In this document: in pieces, positions 1-8,999 of the stretch
Position numbering within the stretch: the first letter of the stretch is position 1
Layout of the letters: every line of letters begins with the position of its first letter
Source of the DNA: Massilia horti
GTDB taxonomy: Bacteria; Pseudomonadota; Gammaproteobacteria; Burkholderiales; Burkholderiaceae_D
DNA: 51,655 nucleotides
Reading direction: 5' to 3'
NCBI RefSeq assembly: GCF_004614195.1
Contig: NZ_SPUM01000137.1
Location: 1 to 51,655, forward strand
Notes under the pieces: generated by a model
Database searches by the model: none
Seen by the model: only the letters and a program-made list of their open reading frames with translations
Told to the model about the DNA's origin: nothing
Position numbers and translations under genes: made by a program

Positions 1-29
1 ACCGCGTGCGCACAGGTGCGCACCCTACG
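1..29 (-). repeat. REP arm (GTAG-headed palindrome)
   Basis: Read on the minus strand this is CGTAGGGTG, a core made of two GTGCGCAC palindromes separated by CT, then the tail CACGCGGT. It sits just past the 3' end of the codA-like gene. The GTAG head followed by a hairpin is the usual form of REP sequences served by RAYT transposases. The partner arm, if there is one, lies outside the window. Confidence 0.85.
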
Positions 30-66
30 AATTGCATAAATTTTAGCATCCGCCTCCCGCGCACAC

Positions 67-1341
67 TCATCGCCCCAGCCGGAAATCCGTGGCCCCCGGC
101 CGCCCCGGCAATTCGAGCTTGACGCGCATGCGCGGCGACTCGGCCACCACCTTTCCTCGCCGCAGCACCAATCGCCGCGCCGCGCGCAGCCGGATCGCCT
201 CGACCGGATCGGCGGCATCGAGCAGCACCAGATCAGCATGACACCCCGGGGCGATGCCATACCCTGCGAGACCAAGGATGCGCGCAGGGACTTCGGTCAC
301 GGCCATGAAGCACTGCCGCATCGCGGCCTGCCCCGTCATCTGCGCCACGTGCAGCGCCATGTGCGCCACCTCCAGCATATCGCCCGAACCCAGGCCATAC
401 CACGGATCCATCACGCAGTCGTGGCCGAAGGCGACATCAACGCCCGCCGCGATCAGCTCCGGCACCCGCGTCATGCCGCGCCGCTTGGGGTAGCTGTCGT
501 GCCGCCCCTGCAGGGTGATGTTGATGAGCGGGTTGGCAATCACCGCCACCCCGCTGTCAAAGATCAGCGGCAGCAGCTTGCTGACGTAGTAGTTATCCAT
601 CGAGTGCATCGAGGTCAGGTGCGAGCCGGCCACCCTGCCCTGCAGCCCGAGGCGCCGGGTTTCGCAGGCGAGCGTTTCGATGTGGCGTGACAGCGGGTCG
701 TCGCTCTCGTCGCAGTGCATGTCGACCGGCAGGCCACGTTCGGCCGCGTACTCGCACAGCAGGCGTACTGACTGCGCGCCCTGCTCCATGGTGCGCTCGA
801 AATGCGGTATGCCGCCGACCACGTCGACGCCCATCTCGACCGCGCGCCTGAGGTTGGCGAACGCGTTCGGGCTGCGCAGCAGGCCGTCCTGCGGAAACGC
901 GACCAGCTGCAGATCCAGGTAGGGCGCGACGCGGCGCCGCACCTCAAGCAGGGCCTCGACCGCGAGCAGCCGGTCGTCGCAGATGTCGACATGGGTGCGG
1001 ATCGCGAGCAGGCCGCGCGCAACCGCCCAGTCGCAGTACTGGAGCGCGCGTTCGACGATGGCGTCCTGGGTCAGCTGCGGCTTGAGCTCACCCCACAGCG
1101 CGATCCCCTCGAGCAGGGTGCCGGAGCCGTTCACGCGCGGCAGGCCGTAGCTCAAGGTGGCGTCCATGTGGAAGTGGGCGTCGACGAACGGCGGGCTGGC
1201 GAGCATGCCGCCGGCGTCGATCTCGCGCCCCGCCGCGACAAGCAGGCGCGCGCCCACCGCGGCGATGCGCCCGCTGGCAATTGCGATATCGATCCCTTGC
1301 TGGCCATCGGGCAGGTTGGCATTGCGAATCACGAGGTCCAT
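67..1341 (-). CDS. codA: Cytosine deaminase family amidohydrolase (possibly 5-methylcytosine deaminase)
   Basis: This 424-residue protein matches E. coli CodA along its whole length. CodA is a cytoplasmic metal-dependent amidohydrolase that deaminates cytosine to uracil in pyrimidine salvage. The metal site is visible as HFH (residues 56-58), the catalytic stretch HCDES (209-213, with E212 as proton shuttle), GSHLTSMHS (H241) and GHD (306-308). The stretches LQLVAFPQDG and YPKRRGMTRV are also CodA-typical. The residue after the metal-binding Asp308 is Cys309, where E. coli CodA has Asp314. That position is the known discriminator between cytosine and 5-methylcytosine deaminases, so the substrate may be 5-methylcytosine. 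A GAGGAG ribosome site precedes the ATG. No codB-like permease is adjacent. Family assignment is secure; substrate is inferred. Confidence 0.93.
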   Translation of the reverse strand: MDLVIRNANLPDGQQGIDIAIASGRIAAVGARLLVAAGREIDAGGMLASPPFVDAHFHMDATLSYGLPRVNGSGTLLEGIALWGELKPQLTQDAIVERALQYCDWAVARGLLAIRTHVDICDDRLLAVEALLEVRRRVAPYLDLQLVAFPQDGLLRSPNAFANLRRAVEMGVDVVGGIPHFERTMEQGAQSVRLLCEYAAERGLPVDMHCDESDDPLSRHIETLACETRRLGLQGRVAGSHLTSMHSMDNYYVSKLLPLIFDSGVAVIANPLINITLQGRHDSYPKRRGMTRVPELIAAGVDVAFGHDCVMDPWYGLGSGDMLEVAHMALHVAQMTGQAAMRQCFMAVTEVPARILGLAGYGIAPGCHADLVLLDAADPVEAIRLRAARRLVLRRGKVVAESPRMRVKLELPGRPGATDFRLGR

Positions 1342-1407
1342 GCGCGCTCCTCTATTGTGGATGGAGTAATTGTAGTGATTTCACGACATGTCAACGAAGA
1401 CAATAGT

Positions 1408-1436
1408 GCAACAAGACAAATAATGTTGCGATGCAA
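1408..1436. promoter_or_regulatory. Overlapping GCAA/TTGC inverted repeats, candidate operator
   Basis: Between the divergent deaminase and phasin genes lie GCAACA and TGTTGC (1408-1413 and 1424-1429), overlapping TTGC-GAT-GCAA (1426-1436). PhaR-type regulators of phasin genes in other proteobacteria bind TGC/GCA-rich sites, so this is a candidate PhaR operator for the phasin gene. The function is inferred from position and composition only. Confidence 0.3.
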
Positions 1437-1540
1437 GATTTCCCATGCAAAGCGCGGCAAATAATGCTTTCCAACACTGGCAATCACAGCTACACTCACT
1501 TTTATTGCAGCGCGTCATATTCAAACTCCAAGGAAATCCC

Positions 1541-2179
1541 ATGACTTCACTTCCCGAACAGTTTTCCGCAGCACGCAAGACCCAGGTCGAACTCCAGTTC
1601 GATTTCTTCCGCGCCGTGACCAGCCAGGCATTCGACAGCGCCGGCAAGCTCATCGCGCTGAACCTGAACACGTCGCGCGCGGCGGTCGAACGCTCGACCA
1701 AGACCATCGGGCGGTTGTTCTCGATCACCGATCCGCGCGACCTGTTCGCACTCGGCTTGCAGCCTCAGGAACAATTCCAGAATATGGTCGCCTACGGGCG
1801 CGAACTGATCAACATTGCCACGGCCGCCAGCATCGCCGTGCCGCGCGCCGCCGCGCCGGCTCCGGTGCGGACCGAGATGCAGGCACAGCCTGAATCCGCC
1901 CCTGCCGCCGTCTTCCCCGAGGAGGCCGCAAGCGGGCAGTTCGCCAAGACCAGCGCAAAGCCCGAGGCCGCAAACGCGGACGAGCCGGTCGCCACGATTA
2001 CCGAAGCGGTGAGCAAGGTGGTGCCCAAGGCGGAAGTTGCCGAGCATCCGGCTGCGGCGCCACTGATGGTGAGTCCCCAGCACGAGATCGCCCTGCCGTC
2101 GATAGCGCCCGAGCAGACGCCGGCACCGGTGCGGCGGACGAAGCAAGCGGCGTCGGCCAAGACCAGCCGACGCAAGTAG
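1541..2179 (+). CDS. phaP: Phasin family protein
   Basis: Phasins coat polyhydroxyalkanoate granules and control their number and size. This 212-residue protein has the phasin domain in about its first 110 residues: amphipathic helices beginning MTSLPEQFSAARKTQVEL, with conserved FDSAGKLIALNLNTSR and a QPQEQ-containing segment. The remainder is a low-complexity Ala/Pro/Glu tail ending in basic residues (KTSRRK), which is common in betaproteobacterial phasins. The ATG at 1541 is preceded by AAGGAAA; an in-frame ATG at 1445 would add 32 residues unlike any phasin and has no ribosome site. No PHA synthase is in view. It is a single-gene unit closed by a strong terminator. Confidence 0.88.
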   Translation: MTSLPEQFSAARKTQVELQFDFFRAVTSQAFDSAGKLIALNLNTSRAAVERSTKTIGRLFSITDPRDLFALGLQPQEQFQNMVAYGRELINIATAASIAVPRAAAPAPVRTEMQAQPESAPAAVFPEEAASGQFAKTSAKPEAANADEPVATITEAVSKVVPKAEVAEHPAAAPLMVSPQHEIALPSIAPEQTPAPVRRTKQAASAKTSRRK

Positions 2180-2220
2180 ACACAGCGGCCTGAGCGCCGC
2201 TCGTGCAAAAAAAGTAAACT

Positions 2221-2247
2221 AGCGGGCTTCGGCCCGCTTTTTGTTTT
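2221..2247 (+). terminator. Intrinsic terminator of the phasin gene
   Basis: A perfect 7-bp stem AGCGGGC/GCCCGCT with a TTCG tetraloop is followed by a T-rich run (TTTTTGTTTTT). It begins 41 bases after the phasin stop codon. Confidence 0.9.
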
Positions 2248-2254
2248 TACGTCG

Positions 2255-2271
2255 TTCCCGCCAGGCGGGAA
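2255..2271. repeat. Small extragenic palindrome
   Basis: TTCCCGCC-A-GGCGGGAA is a perfect 8-bp inverted repeat followed by TCCAT. It belongs to the common ATTCCCGC...GCGGGAAT class of short extragenic palindromes and differs from the GTAG-headed REPs elsewhere in the window. Confidence 0.6.
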
Positions 2272-2365
2272 TCCATAGGCAGCGTGAAATGACGTTCAGC
2301 ATGGGTCCACTCCACGGGGACGACGATTGCCTGGGCCAACAGGATTAATTGATGAAGGATTGCGA

Positions 2366-4117
2366 ATGAGTCTGGCAAGGCTGGTAGGCGACTTTGTACG
2401 CCGCAATTGGCGCGCCTATGGGTCGTCGGCGGTGATGCTGTTCGGCGTGGCAGCATGCACGGTATGGGTGCCGCGCAAGGTGGGCGAGATGATCGACGGC
2501 CTGGCGTCGCACCGCCTGGCCGGCTCCGACCTGCTGCTGCCGCTGGCCGAACTGCTCGCTCTGGGCCTGGCCATCTACGTGCTGCGCGTGGGCTGGCGCA
2601 TCCGCCTGTATTCAGCATCCTACAAGCTGGGAGTCGAACTGCGCACGCGGCTGTACGCGCGTCTGGCCGCGCAGGGCCCGGCCTTCTACCAGCGCCAGCG
2701 CACCGGCGACCTGATGGCGCTGGGCACCAACGACATCGACGCGATCGAGCAGGCGGCCGGGGAAGCGATGCTGGCCGGCTTCGACGGCACGCTGACGCTG
2801 GTGATGGTCCTGGCGATCATGTTCCTCGGCGTCGACTGGCGCCTGACCCTGATCGCGCTGCTGCCCTTCCCGTTCATGGCGCTCGCGTTCTGGTACATCT
2901 CGCGCCACATCCATGCGGCGGAAGTCGATTCGCTGCAGCGCTTTTCGAAACTGAACGACCATGTGCAGGAGTCGCTGTCGGGCGTACGCACCTTGCGCGC
3001 GCTCGGGCTGGAGCAGCGCAGCGCGGCCCAGTTCGCGGAGCTGACCCAGCGCGCGGCCCAGGCCAGCCTGTCGGCCCAGAAGTGGGAGGCGGCCTATGAA
3101 CCGGCGGTCGGCCTGACCCTGACCGCCGCCAGCGCGCTCACGCTGGGGCTGGGCGGCTACCTGGTCTGGAACGGCCAGCTGACCATCGGCGCGCTGACCA
3201 GCTTTACGATGTACCTGGGCCAGCTGATCTGGCCGATGTTCGCGGCCGGCTGGGTGCTGTCGCTGATCGAGCGCGGCCGCGCGGGCCTGGCGCGCCTGCA
3301 GCCGCTGCTCGACACCCCGCTCTCGGTGGTCGACGAAGGCACGGTCGAGAAGGTCGGGCACGGCGCGCTGACGTTCTCGAACGTCAGCTTTTCGTACGGC
3401 CAGGACGAGCGGCGCGCACTCGACGATGTCTCGCTCACGTTGGGGCCCGGCCAGACGCTCGGCCTGGTCGGCCCGACCGGCGCCGGCAAATCCACCCTGC
3501 TGCGGGTGCTGCTGCGCCAGGCCGAGCCGCAGCATGGCGGCGCATCCTGGGGCGGGCATACGCTTGAACAATACCGGCTGGCGGCGCTGCGCGCGGCCAT
3601 CGCATGGGTGCCGCAGGAGCCGTTCCTGTTCTCGGCAACGGTGGCCGAGAACATCGCACTGGCGCGCCCCGACGCCACCCGCGCCGACATCGAAGACGCC
3701 GCGAAGATGGCCGCGATCCACGACGACATCCTGCGCTTCCCGCAGGGCTACGACACCCCGGTGGGTGAACGCGGCATCACGCTGTCCGGCGGCCAGCGCC
3801 AGCGCGTGGCCATCGCGCGCGCTCTGCTGGCACACAGTGCGCTGCTGCTGCTCGACGACGCTCTGTCGGCGGTGGACACCGGCACCGAGACGCGCATCCT
3901 GGAACACCTGGACCAGCTGCGGCGCACGCGCCCCGAACTGTCGGCCATCATCGCCAGCCACCGCCTGTCGGCCGTGATCAAGGCCGACCTGATCGTGGTG
4001 CTCAAGGGCGGCCACATCATCGAACGGGGCACGCACGACGAACTGCTCGCCAGGGACGGCTGGTATGCCAGCCAGTGGCGCTATCAACAACTGGAGGCCA
4101 GCCTCGATGCAATCTGA
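2366..4117 (+). CDS. mdlA: ABC exporter half-transporter, MdlA-like
   Basis: This 583-residue protein has an N-terminal six-helix membrane domain (about residues 1-310) followed by a nucleotide-binding domain. The latter shows Walker A GPTGAGKST (about 369-377), signature LSGGQRQR (about 473) and Walker B LLLLDDALS (about 495). It matches E. coli MdlA in stretches such as RTGDLMA, IHDDILR.PQGYDT and ERG.TLSGGQ. The Walker B is followed by Asp instead of the catalytic Glu, so this half carries the degenerate ATP site, as in other heterodimeric exporters. The start at 2366 is chosen for the AAGGAT upstream and the MdlA-like N-terminus. It overlaps mdlB by 11 bases. The likely role is efflux of hydrophobic compounds across the inner membrane; the substrate is unknown. 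Confidence 0.9.
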   Translation: MSLARLVGDFVRRNWRAYGSSAVMLFGVAACTVWVPRKVGEMIDGLASHRLAGSDLLLPLAELLALGLAIYVLRVGWRIRLYSASYKLGVELRTRLYARLAAQGPAFYQRQRTGDLMALGTNDIDAIEQAAGEAMLAGFDGTLTLVMVLAIMFLGVDWRLTLIALLPFPFMALAFWYISRHIHAAEVDSLQRFSKLNDHVQESLSGVRTLRALGLEQRSAAQFAELTQRAAQASLSAQKWEAAYEPAVGLTLTAASALTLGLGGYLVWNGQLTIGALTSFTMYLGQLIWPMFAAGWVLSLIERGRAGLARLQPLLDTPLSVVDEGTVEKVGHGALTFSNVSFSYGQDERRALDDVSLTLGPGQTLGLVGPTGAGKSTLLRVLLRQAEPQHGGASWGGHTLEQYRLAALRAAIAWVPQEPFLFSATVAENIALARPDATRADIEDAAKMAAIHDDILRFPQGYDTPVGERGITLSGGQRQRVAIARALLAHSALLLLDDALSAVDTGTETRILEHLDQLRRTRPELSAIIASHRLSAVIKADLIVVLKGGHIIERGTHDELLARDGWYASQWRYQQLEASLDAI

Positions 4118-5888
4118 ATCGACACCGATCCGCGACCAGGCGAGGCAAGCGATTGCGCTGCTGCGCCGCGCCGCCCACCCCGACCGCATGCACCTGGTCT
4201 GGGCCACCGTGTGGCTGGTGGTGGCGGCCGGACTGGAAGTGCTCGGCCCGCTCCTGGGCAAGAAGCTGATCGACGAGCACCTGCTGCCGCACCGCGCCGA
4301 CTGGCCGCGCATGGCGCTGCTGCTGGCCGGCGTGCTGCTGACCGGCTGGGCCGCGACCTGGCTGCGTTTTCGCCAGCTGATCCGCCTGTCGGGCATGGCG
4401 ATGCGCGCCGTGCAGCGCCTGCGCGAATGGGTCTACGGCCACGTGCTGCGCCTGCCGATGGCGTTTTTTGATCGCGCCATCACCGGCCAGCTGGTCAGCC
4501 GCGTGACCAACGACACCGAGGCCGTCAAGCGGCTATACATCCAGGTGCTGTTCGTGATCCTCGACAGCAGCATCGTCTTGATCGGCACCACGGCAGCCAT
4601 GGCCTGGCTCGACTGGCGCCTGATGCTGATCGTGCTGACGCTGGTGCCGGCGGTGCTGGGCATCGTGTGGCTGTACCAGCGCCTGTCCAGCCCCGCGGTC
4701 ACGCGCGCCCGGGCGCTGCGCAGCGAGATCAACGGCCAGATGGCCGAATCGATCGGCGGCATGAGCGTGCTGCAGGCGAATAACGCCGAGTGGCGCTTCG
4801 GCGAACGCTTCGACGCCACCAACCAGACCCACTACAAGGCGCGGGTGGCCGAACTGCGCGCCAACGCCTTTTTGCTGCGCCCCGCGCTGGACCTGATCAA
4901 CGTGGTGCTGCTGGCGGTGGTGATCTTCAGCTTTGGCCAACGCACCATCAGTTCGGTCGAAGTCGGCGTGCTGTACGCGTTCATCAGCTACATCGCGCGG
5001 GTGGTCGAGCCGCTGATCCAGATTACGATGCAGTTTTCGAGCCTGCAGCAGGCGGTGGTCGCCACTTCGCGCGTGGCGGCGCTGCTGGAGGAAGCGGGGG
5101 CGCCGGAGCATGCGGCAGCGCGCACGCCAGGCGCACGCTTGGCAAGCGCCCACAACCGCCCGGCCGTGCGCGTGCGTGACGTGAGCTTTGGCTATTCTCC
5201 GGGGCAGACCGTGCTGCACCACCTGTCGCTCGACGTCCCGAACGGCGCCTTCTTCGGCATCGTCGGCCACACTGGCAGCGGCAAGTCGACCCTGCTCTCG
5301 CTCCTGCTGCGCTACTACCCTATCGATACCGGCGCGATCGAGATCGACGGCGAGCCGCTGGCGGCGATCGACAACGAACGCTTCCGCTTTGATATCGGCC
5401 TGGTGCCGCAGGACCCGTTCCTGCTGGCGGCGTCGGCGCGCGAGAACATCGACATGGGCCGCGGCCTGCCGCAGGAAAGGATCGAGGCGGCCGCGCGCGC
5501 CGCCCACGCGCACGACTTCATAGCAAAGATGGAGAACGGCTACGACACGCCGCTGGGCGAAGGCGGCTCGCGCCTGTCGTCGGGCCAGAAGCAGCTGATC
5601 GCAATCGCCCGGGCGCTGGCCGGCCAGCCGCGCATCCTGCTGCTGGACGAGGCCACCTCGCGCATCGACAGCGCGACCGAGCAGATCGTGCAGCAGGCGC
5701 TGGACGAGTTGCGCGGCACGGTGACGATCATCGCGATCGCGCACCGGCTGTCGACGATCCGCGATGCCGACCGCATCATCGTGCTCAACCACGGCCGCAT
5801 CGCCGAAGCCGGCGCGCACGAGGAGCTGATGCAGGTTGAGGGCGGGATCTACCAGCGACTATACCTGCTGCAGCAGCTGGCGGCGTGA
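4107..5888 (+). CDS. mdlB: ABC exporter half-transporter, MdlB-like
   Basis: This is the second half of the heterodimeric exporter, 593 residues long. A six-helix membrane domain is followed by an ATPase domain with Walker A GHTGSGKST (about residue 386), a non-canonical signature LSSGQKQL (about 489) and Walker B ILLLDEATS with the catalytic Glu (about 510). The H-loop IAIAHRLST follows. The altered signature paired with an intact catalytic Glu complements MdlA, which has the reverse. The ATG at 4107 lies inside the last codons of mdlA, so the two are translationally coupled. An in-frame ATG at 4065 would overlap mdlA by about 50 bases and add residues foreign to the family. Confidence 0.9.
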   Translation: MQSESTPIRDQARQAIALLRRAAHPDRMHLVWATVWLVVAAGLEVLGPLLGKKLIDEHLLPHRADWPRMALLLAGVLLTGWAATWLRFRQLIRLSGMAMRAVQRLREWVYGHVLRLPMAFFDRAITGQLVSRVTNDTEAVKRLYIQVLFVILDSSIVLIGTTAAMAWLDWRLMLIVLTLVPAVLGIVWLYQRLSSPAVTRARALRSEINGQMAESIGGMSVLQANNAEWRFGERFDATNQTHYKARVAELRANAFLLRPALDLINVVLLAVVIFSFGQRTISSVEVGVLYAFISYIARVVEPLIQITMQFSSLQQAVVATSRVAALLEEAGAPEHAAARTPGARLASAHNRPAVRVRDVSFGYSPGQTVLHHLSLDVPNGAFFGIVGHTGSGKSTLLSLLLRYYPIDTGAIEIDGEPLAAIDNERFRFDIGLVPQDPFLLAASARENIDMGRGLPQERIEAAARAAHAHDFIAKMENGYDTPLGEGGSRLSSGQKQLIAIARALAGQPRILLLDEATSRIDSATEQIVQQALDELRGTVTIIAIAHRLSTIRDADRIIVLNHGRIAEAGAHEELMQVEGGIYQRLYLLQQLAA

Positions 5889-5978
5889 CCCGGGCAGGCG
5901 CGAAATTTGCAACCGTTGCTTCCATGTGACTTTTTAGTAAAAACCAGAAAAAACACAATTTCTTAGTTGCAACAGGGA

Positions 5979-5984
5979 TATAAT
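5979..5984 (+). promoter_or_regulatory. Candidate -10 box for the GGDEF gene
   Basis: TATAAT lies in a locally A+T-rich stretch about 50 bases upstream of the diguanylate cyclase start. No good -35 element is visible at the right spacing, so this is a tentative call. Confidence 0.3.
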
Positions 5985-6033
5985 TCCAAGTCCACGCCCC
6001 CCGCAGGGGTTTCCCGACCTTCTTGAGGGACCT

Positions 6034-8100
6034 ATGTTCGCAGCATTGAAGGAGACGTTGCAGCGCCGCCGCCAATTTGGCTTGCTGGTCTCCCTGTGCC
6101 TCGCCATTCCCGCCACCTGGGCCGCCGCGCCGTCGCTTTCCGCGAGCCTTGCCGAGGCCCGCGAACTCAATCGTTTCTTTCCCGAGCGCGCGCTGCCGAT
6201 GCTGCTCGAGATCGAGCCGCAGGCGCGCGCCGCCCCCCCCGCCGAACGGGCCGAATTTTTGGCCCAGCTATGCTCGTCCTATCTGGGGGCAGGCAAGCAT
6301 GAGCATGCGCTGGCCACCTGCGACGAGCTGATCGAATACGGACGCGCGAACAAGGACAAGGTCGCCCTGGCAAAGGGACTGTTGCGTAAAGGATACGTCG
6401 AATTCGCGCTGAACGAGCTGCCCCTGTCGCACAAGCTGATCTGGGAAAGCGAACAGCTGGCCAACACCACCAACGACATCGAACTGCGCGTGCGCGCCAT
6501 CATCTCGTCCGGCCAATCGTACGCGGAAGACGGCAATTTTCCGCTCGCGCTGGCAAAGTTGCAGGCGGCGGCCCTGCTCGCCCGTGAAAACGGCGATCCG
6601 ATCCAGATCGTCATGGCCCAGAACGCGCTGGCGAAACTGTATCGCCAACTGCGGGAATACAACAAAGGCTTCGAAGCGCTGGCCGAAGCGCATGCCGCGG
6701 CCGAGCGCAGCAGCTCCCCGGGACGCATGTCCACCCTGCTCAACACCGAATACGGGCTGGCAATGGACTCGGGCCAGCAGCAGCGCGCGCTCAAGGCGAT
6801 GCTCAGCTCGCTCGCCCTCGAACGCAAGATCGGCTCGCCCTCGCGCATCGCGCATGCGCTCGCCAACCTGTCCAACTGCTACCTGAAGCTGCACAATTAC
6901 ACCAACGCCGCCTCCTACGCCCAGCAGACCATTGCCGCCGCCAAGGAAATGAACAACGAGCGGCTGGTGGCAGTCGCGCGCATGAATCTGGGCCTGGCCT
7001 ACCTTGGCAAGGGCCGGCTGGCCGAAGGAAAACGCAACATCGAGGCCGGCCTGGCGCTCTTCGAAAAGGCTGGCAGCAAACCCGACCTGCAAACGATGCT
7101 GGTCGATTATGGCGACGCCCTCGAACGCGCCGGCGACCTGAACGGCGCCCTGACCGCCTACCACCGCGAACGCGCGCTGTCGAACGAGCTGTTCGAAACG
7201 CGGCGCCAGAAAGCCATGCTTGAACTGCAGGAAAAGTACGAGGCCGACAAGAAGGAACGCCAGATCGAACTGCTGATGCGCGAAAACCAGGTCAATTCGG
7301 CCGAGATCAAGAACCGGCGCCTGCAGCTGCGCGTGTGGGGGCTGGTGGTCGTGGTGTTCGCGCTGACAGCGATCATCGTCTGGTTCCTGTACCGCAAGGT
7401 GCGCCATGCGAACGCGAGACTGCACGAAAAGAACCTGGAACTCAAACAGCAGAGCGTGCGCGACCCGCTGACCGGCCTGTACAACCGGCGCCACTTCCAG
7501 GAATTCATCCGCAACTACCACCACACGGAAAAACGCGGCAGCGGCACCACCGGCGAAGACGTGGTCGGCGCGCTGTTCCTGCTCGACGTCGACCACTTCA
7601 AGAACATCAACGACACCTGGGGCCACGCTGTGGGCGACGTGGTGCTCAACTCGATTGCGCAGAACCTGCGCGACATCCTGCGCGAGACCGACATGATCGT
7701 GCGCTGGGGCGGCGAAGAATTCCTCGCCTTCCTGCCCGCCATCCCGAGAAGCGGACTGGATGAAGTGGCACGGCGCCTCTTGAGCGGGATCGCCTCCACC
7801 CAGATCGAGGTCCAGGGCGAAAAGCTGGCGGCCCAGGTCTCGATCGGCTTCGCGCCGTTCCCGCTGGCGCTACGCGGAGAAGCGCTGTCGTGGGAGCGCG
7901 CGGTCAACCTGGTCGATATGGCGCTGTACCTGGCCAAGGGGCACGGGCGCAACCGGGCTTACGGCGTGCGCGCGTTCTCCAACTTCGAACAGACCTCGCT
8001 GGAAGAGATCGAGCAGGACCTGGAGCGTGCGTGGCGCTCGGGGTACGTGGACCTGTCGATCGTGTTGTGCGGGTGGCAGGAACTGAGGGTGATGGCGTAG
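6034..8100 (+). CDS. TPR-containing membrane diguanylate cyclase (GGDEF)
   Basis: This 688-residue protein has an N-terminal signal peptide (about 1-32). A large periplasmic region of tetratricopeptide-like helical repeats runs to about residue 400; repeats such as ALANLSNCYLKLHNYTNAAS are clear. A coiled-coil and a membrane helix (about 430-452) lead to a C-terminal GGDEF domain starting at RDPLTGLYNRRHF (about 475). The active-site loop is GGEEF (about 559-563), a functional variant. RETD lies five residues before it and forms an inhibitory I-site, so product feedback by c-di-GMP is expected. The enzyme makes c-di-GMP from two GTP. The periplasmic TPRs probably sense a protein or peptide signal, but the ligand is unknown. 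The ATG is preceded by GAGGGA. Confidence 0.9.
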   Translation: MFAALKETLQRRRQFGLLVSLCLAIPATWAAAPSLSASLAEARELNRFFPERALPMLLEIEPQARAAPPAERAEFLAQLCSSYLGAGKHEHALATCDELIEYGRANKDKVALAKGLLRKGYVEFALNELPLSHKLIWESEQLANTTNDIELRVRAIISSGQSYAEDGNFPLALAKLQAAALLARENGDPIQIVMAQNALAKLYRQLREYNKGFEALAEAHAAAERSSSPGRMSTLLNTEYGLAMDSGQQQRALKAMLSSLALERKIGSPSRIAHALANLSNCYLKLHNYTNAASYAQQTIAAAKEMNNERLVAVARMNLGLAYLGKGRLAEGKRNIEAGLALFEKAGSKPDLQTMLVDYGDALERAGDLNGALTAYHRERALSNELFETRRQKAMLELQEKYEADKKERQIELLMRENQVNSAEIKNRRLQLRVWGLVVVVFALTAIIVWFLYRKVRHANARLHEKNLELKQQSVRDPLTGLYNRRHFQEFIRNYHHTEKRGSGTTGEDVVGALFLLDVDHFKNINDTWGHAVGDVVLNSIAQNLRDILRETDMIVRWGGEEFLAFLPAIPRSGLDEVARRLLSGIASTQIEVQGEKLAAQVSIGFAPFPLALRGEALSWERAVNLVDMALYLAKGHGRNRAYGVRAFSNFEQTSLEEIEQDLERAWRSGYVDLSIVLCGWQELRVMA

Positions 8101-8143
8101 AAAACCAGCAGCGCTTCCATGCACACGCGGCCGCGCGCATGGG

Positions 8144-8261
8144 CGTAGGGTGCGCACCTGTGCGCACGCGGTACGTTTGCGTTGAGTTGGCGGTTCGCTC
8201 GGCTCACGGTCAACGCCAACGCGGCGCTAACGTCCGCGTGCGCACTGGTGCGCACCCTACG
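8144..8261. repeat. Bipartite REP element (paired inverted arms)
   Basis: The left arm (8144-8172, plus) has the ACCTGT-type core and the right arm (8234-8261, minus) the ACCAGT-type core. Both have the CGTAGGGTG head pointing outward. The element fills the gap between the convergent ends of the GGDEF gene and the tubulin-like operon. The inter-arm spacer differs from that of the 33901 and 41971 copies. Confidence 0.85.
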
Positions 8262-8286
8262 AAACCCGCAGGCGTTCGCACATATT

Positions 8287-8991
8287 TCACTGTTCCTCGC
8301 TACGCCGAGAGCCGCGACGATTCAACTTGACGCGCGGACGGGCCACACCGTCAATCGCCCCCGCCAGCGACCTTGCATCCCCAGCATCACCCGTCGATTT
8401 GCCACGCTGCCGCATCCGCCTGCACTCACCCGCAGCCTCGTCGAGTGCCTCCTGCAGCCGCTGGAGCTTCGCCGGCGTCGCCCCCTTTGATCGCAACGCT
8501 GCCAGTTCAGATTGCGCTTCCCGTGACTTGCACTGCTCGGCCAACACGATCGCACGTTCAATGCGCGCATCCAGCTTTCGAGTCGAGGAGTGCTTGGCGA
8601 CGAACCAGGTCATCCACAGGACGAGAAGCGCGAGCAGCCACCAGCGCAGCCGAATCGGCTGACGTTGCGGCAGACGCGGCGCAACAGGAGCGGCCGACTT
8701 GCCGGATGTCGCTGCCCAGCGCGTAGGCCCCCGCGATCCATCAGCAGCATTCCTTCCGCGCCCATCGTTGCCCACCTCACCTGCAGCAGCACGCACCCGC
8801 TCCTGCGCCAATGCCGGCGGTCGTTCGTCGGCCTTCGCATCCGCCACAGCGTCACCGGGCCCGAAGACGGCTTGCTGACTGTTCGGGCGAGCACGCTGAT
8901 CCAGACCGCAGTACGGACAAAACTCCACACGCCGCGGCATCGTGCGCGCGCACGAAGGCTCGATGCAGCGGTAAGCAACTTGGTCCGGCAC
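8287..8991 (-). CDS. Zinc-ribbon, single-pass membrane protein (last gene of the tubulin-like operon)
   Basis: This 234-residue protein is not assigned to a named family. An N-terminal zinc ribbon uses C9, C14, C24 and C27 (CIEPSC and FCPYCG). A low-complexity linker runs to about residue 110, one membrane helix (WWLLALLVLWMTWFVA, about 115-131) follows, and then a charged helical segment with coiled-coil character (AEQCKSREAQSELAALRSK). The start is GTG, eight bases after the stop of the tubulin-like gene, so the two are almost certainly co-transcribed. The layout of zinc ribbon, linker, membrane helix and helical tail resembles that of the 335-residue protein at 44261-45268. The ribbon may recruit partners to the membrane; this is inference. 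Confidence 0.75.
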   Translation of the reverse strand: MPDQVAYRCIEPSCARTMPRRVEFCPYCGLDQRARPNSQQAVFGPGDAVADAKADERPPALAQERVRAAAGEVGNDGRGRNAADGSRGPTRWAATSGKSAAPVAPRLPQRQPIRLRWWLLALLVLWMTWFVAKHSSTRKLDARIERAIVLAEQCKSREAQSELAALRSKGATPAKLQRLQEALDEAAGECRRMRQRGKSTGDAGDARSLAGAIDGVARPRVKLNRRGSRRSEEQ

Positions 8992-8999
8992 TCAGAGCC

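Noticed and set aside
8144..8261. CRISPR-like array or transcription terminator from the repeated GTGCGCAC units
   Set aside because: The units are paired inverted arms with unequal spacers, scattered singly over the window, and lack a T-run; they fit REP elements.
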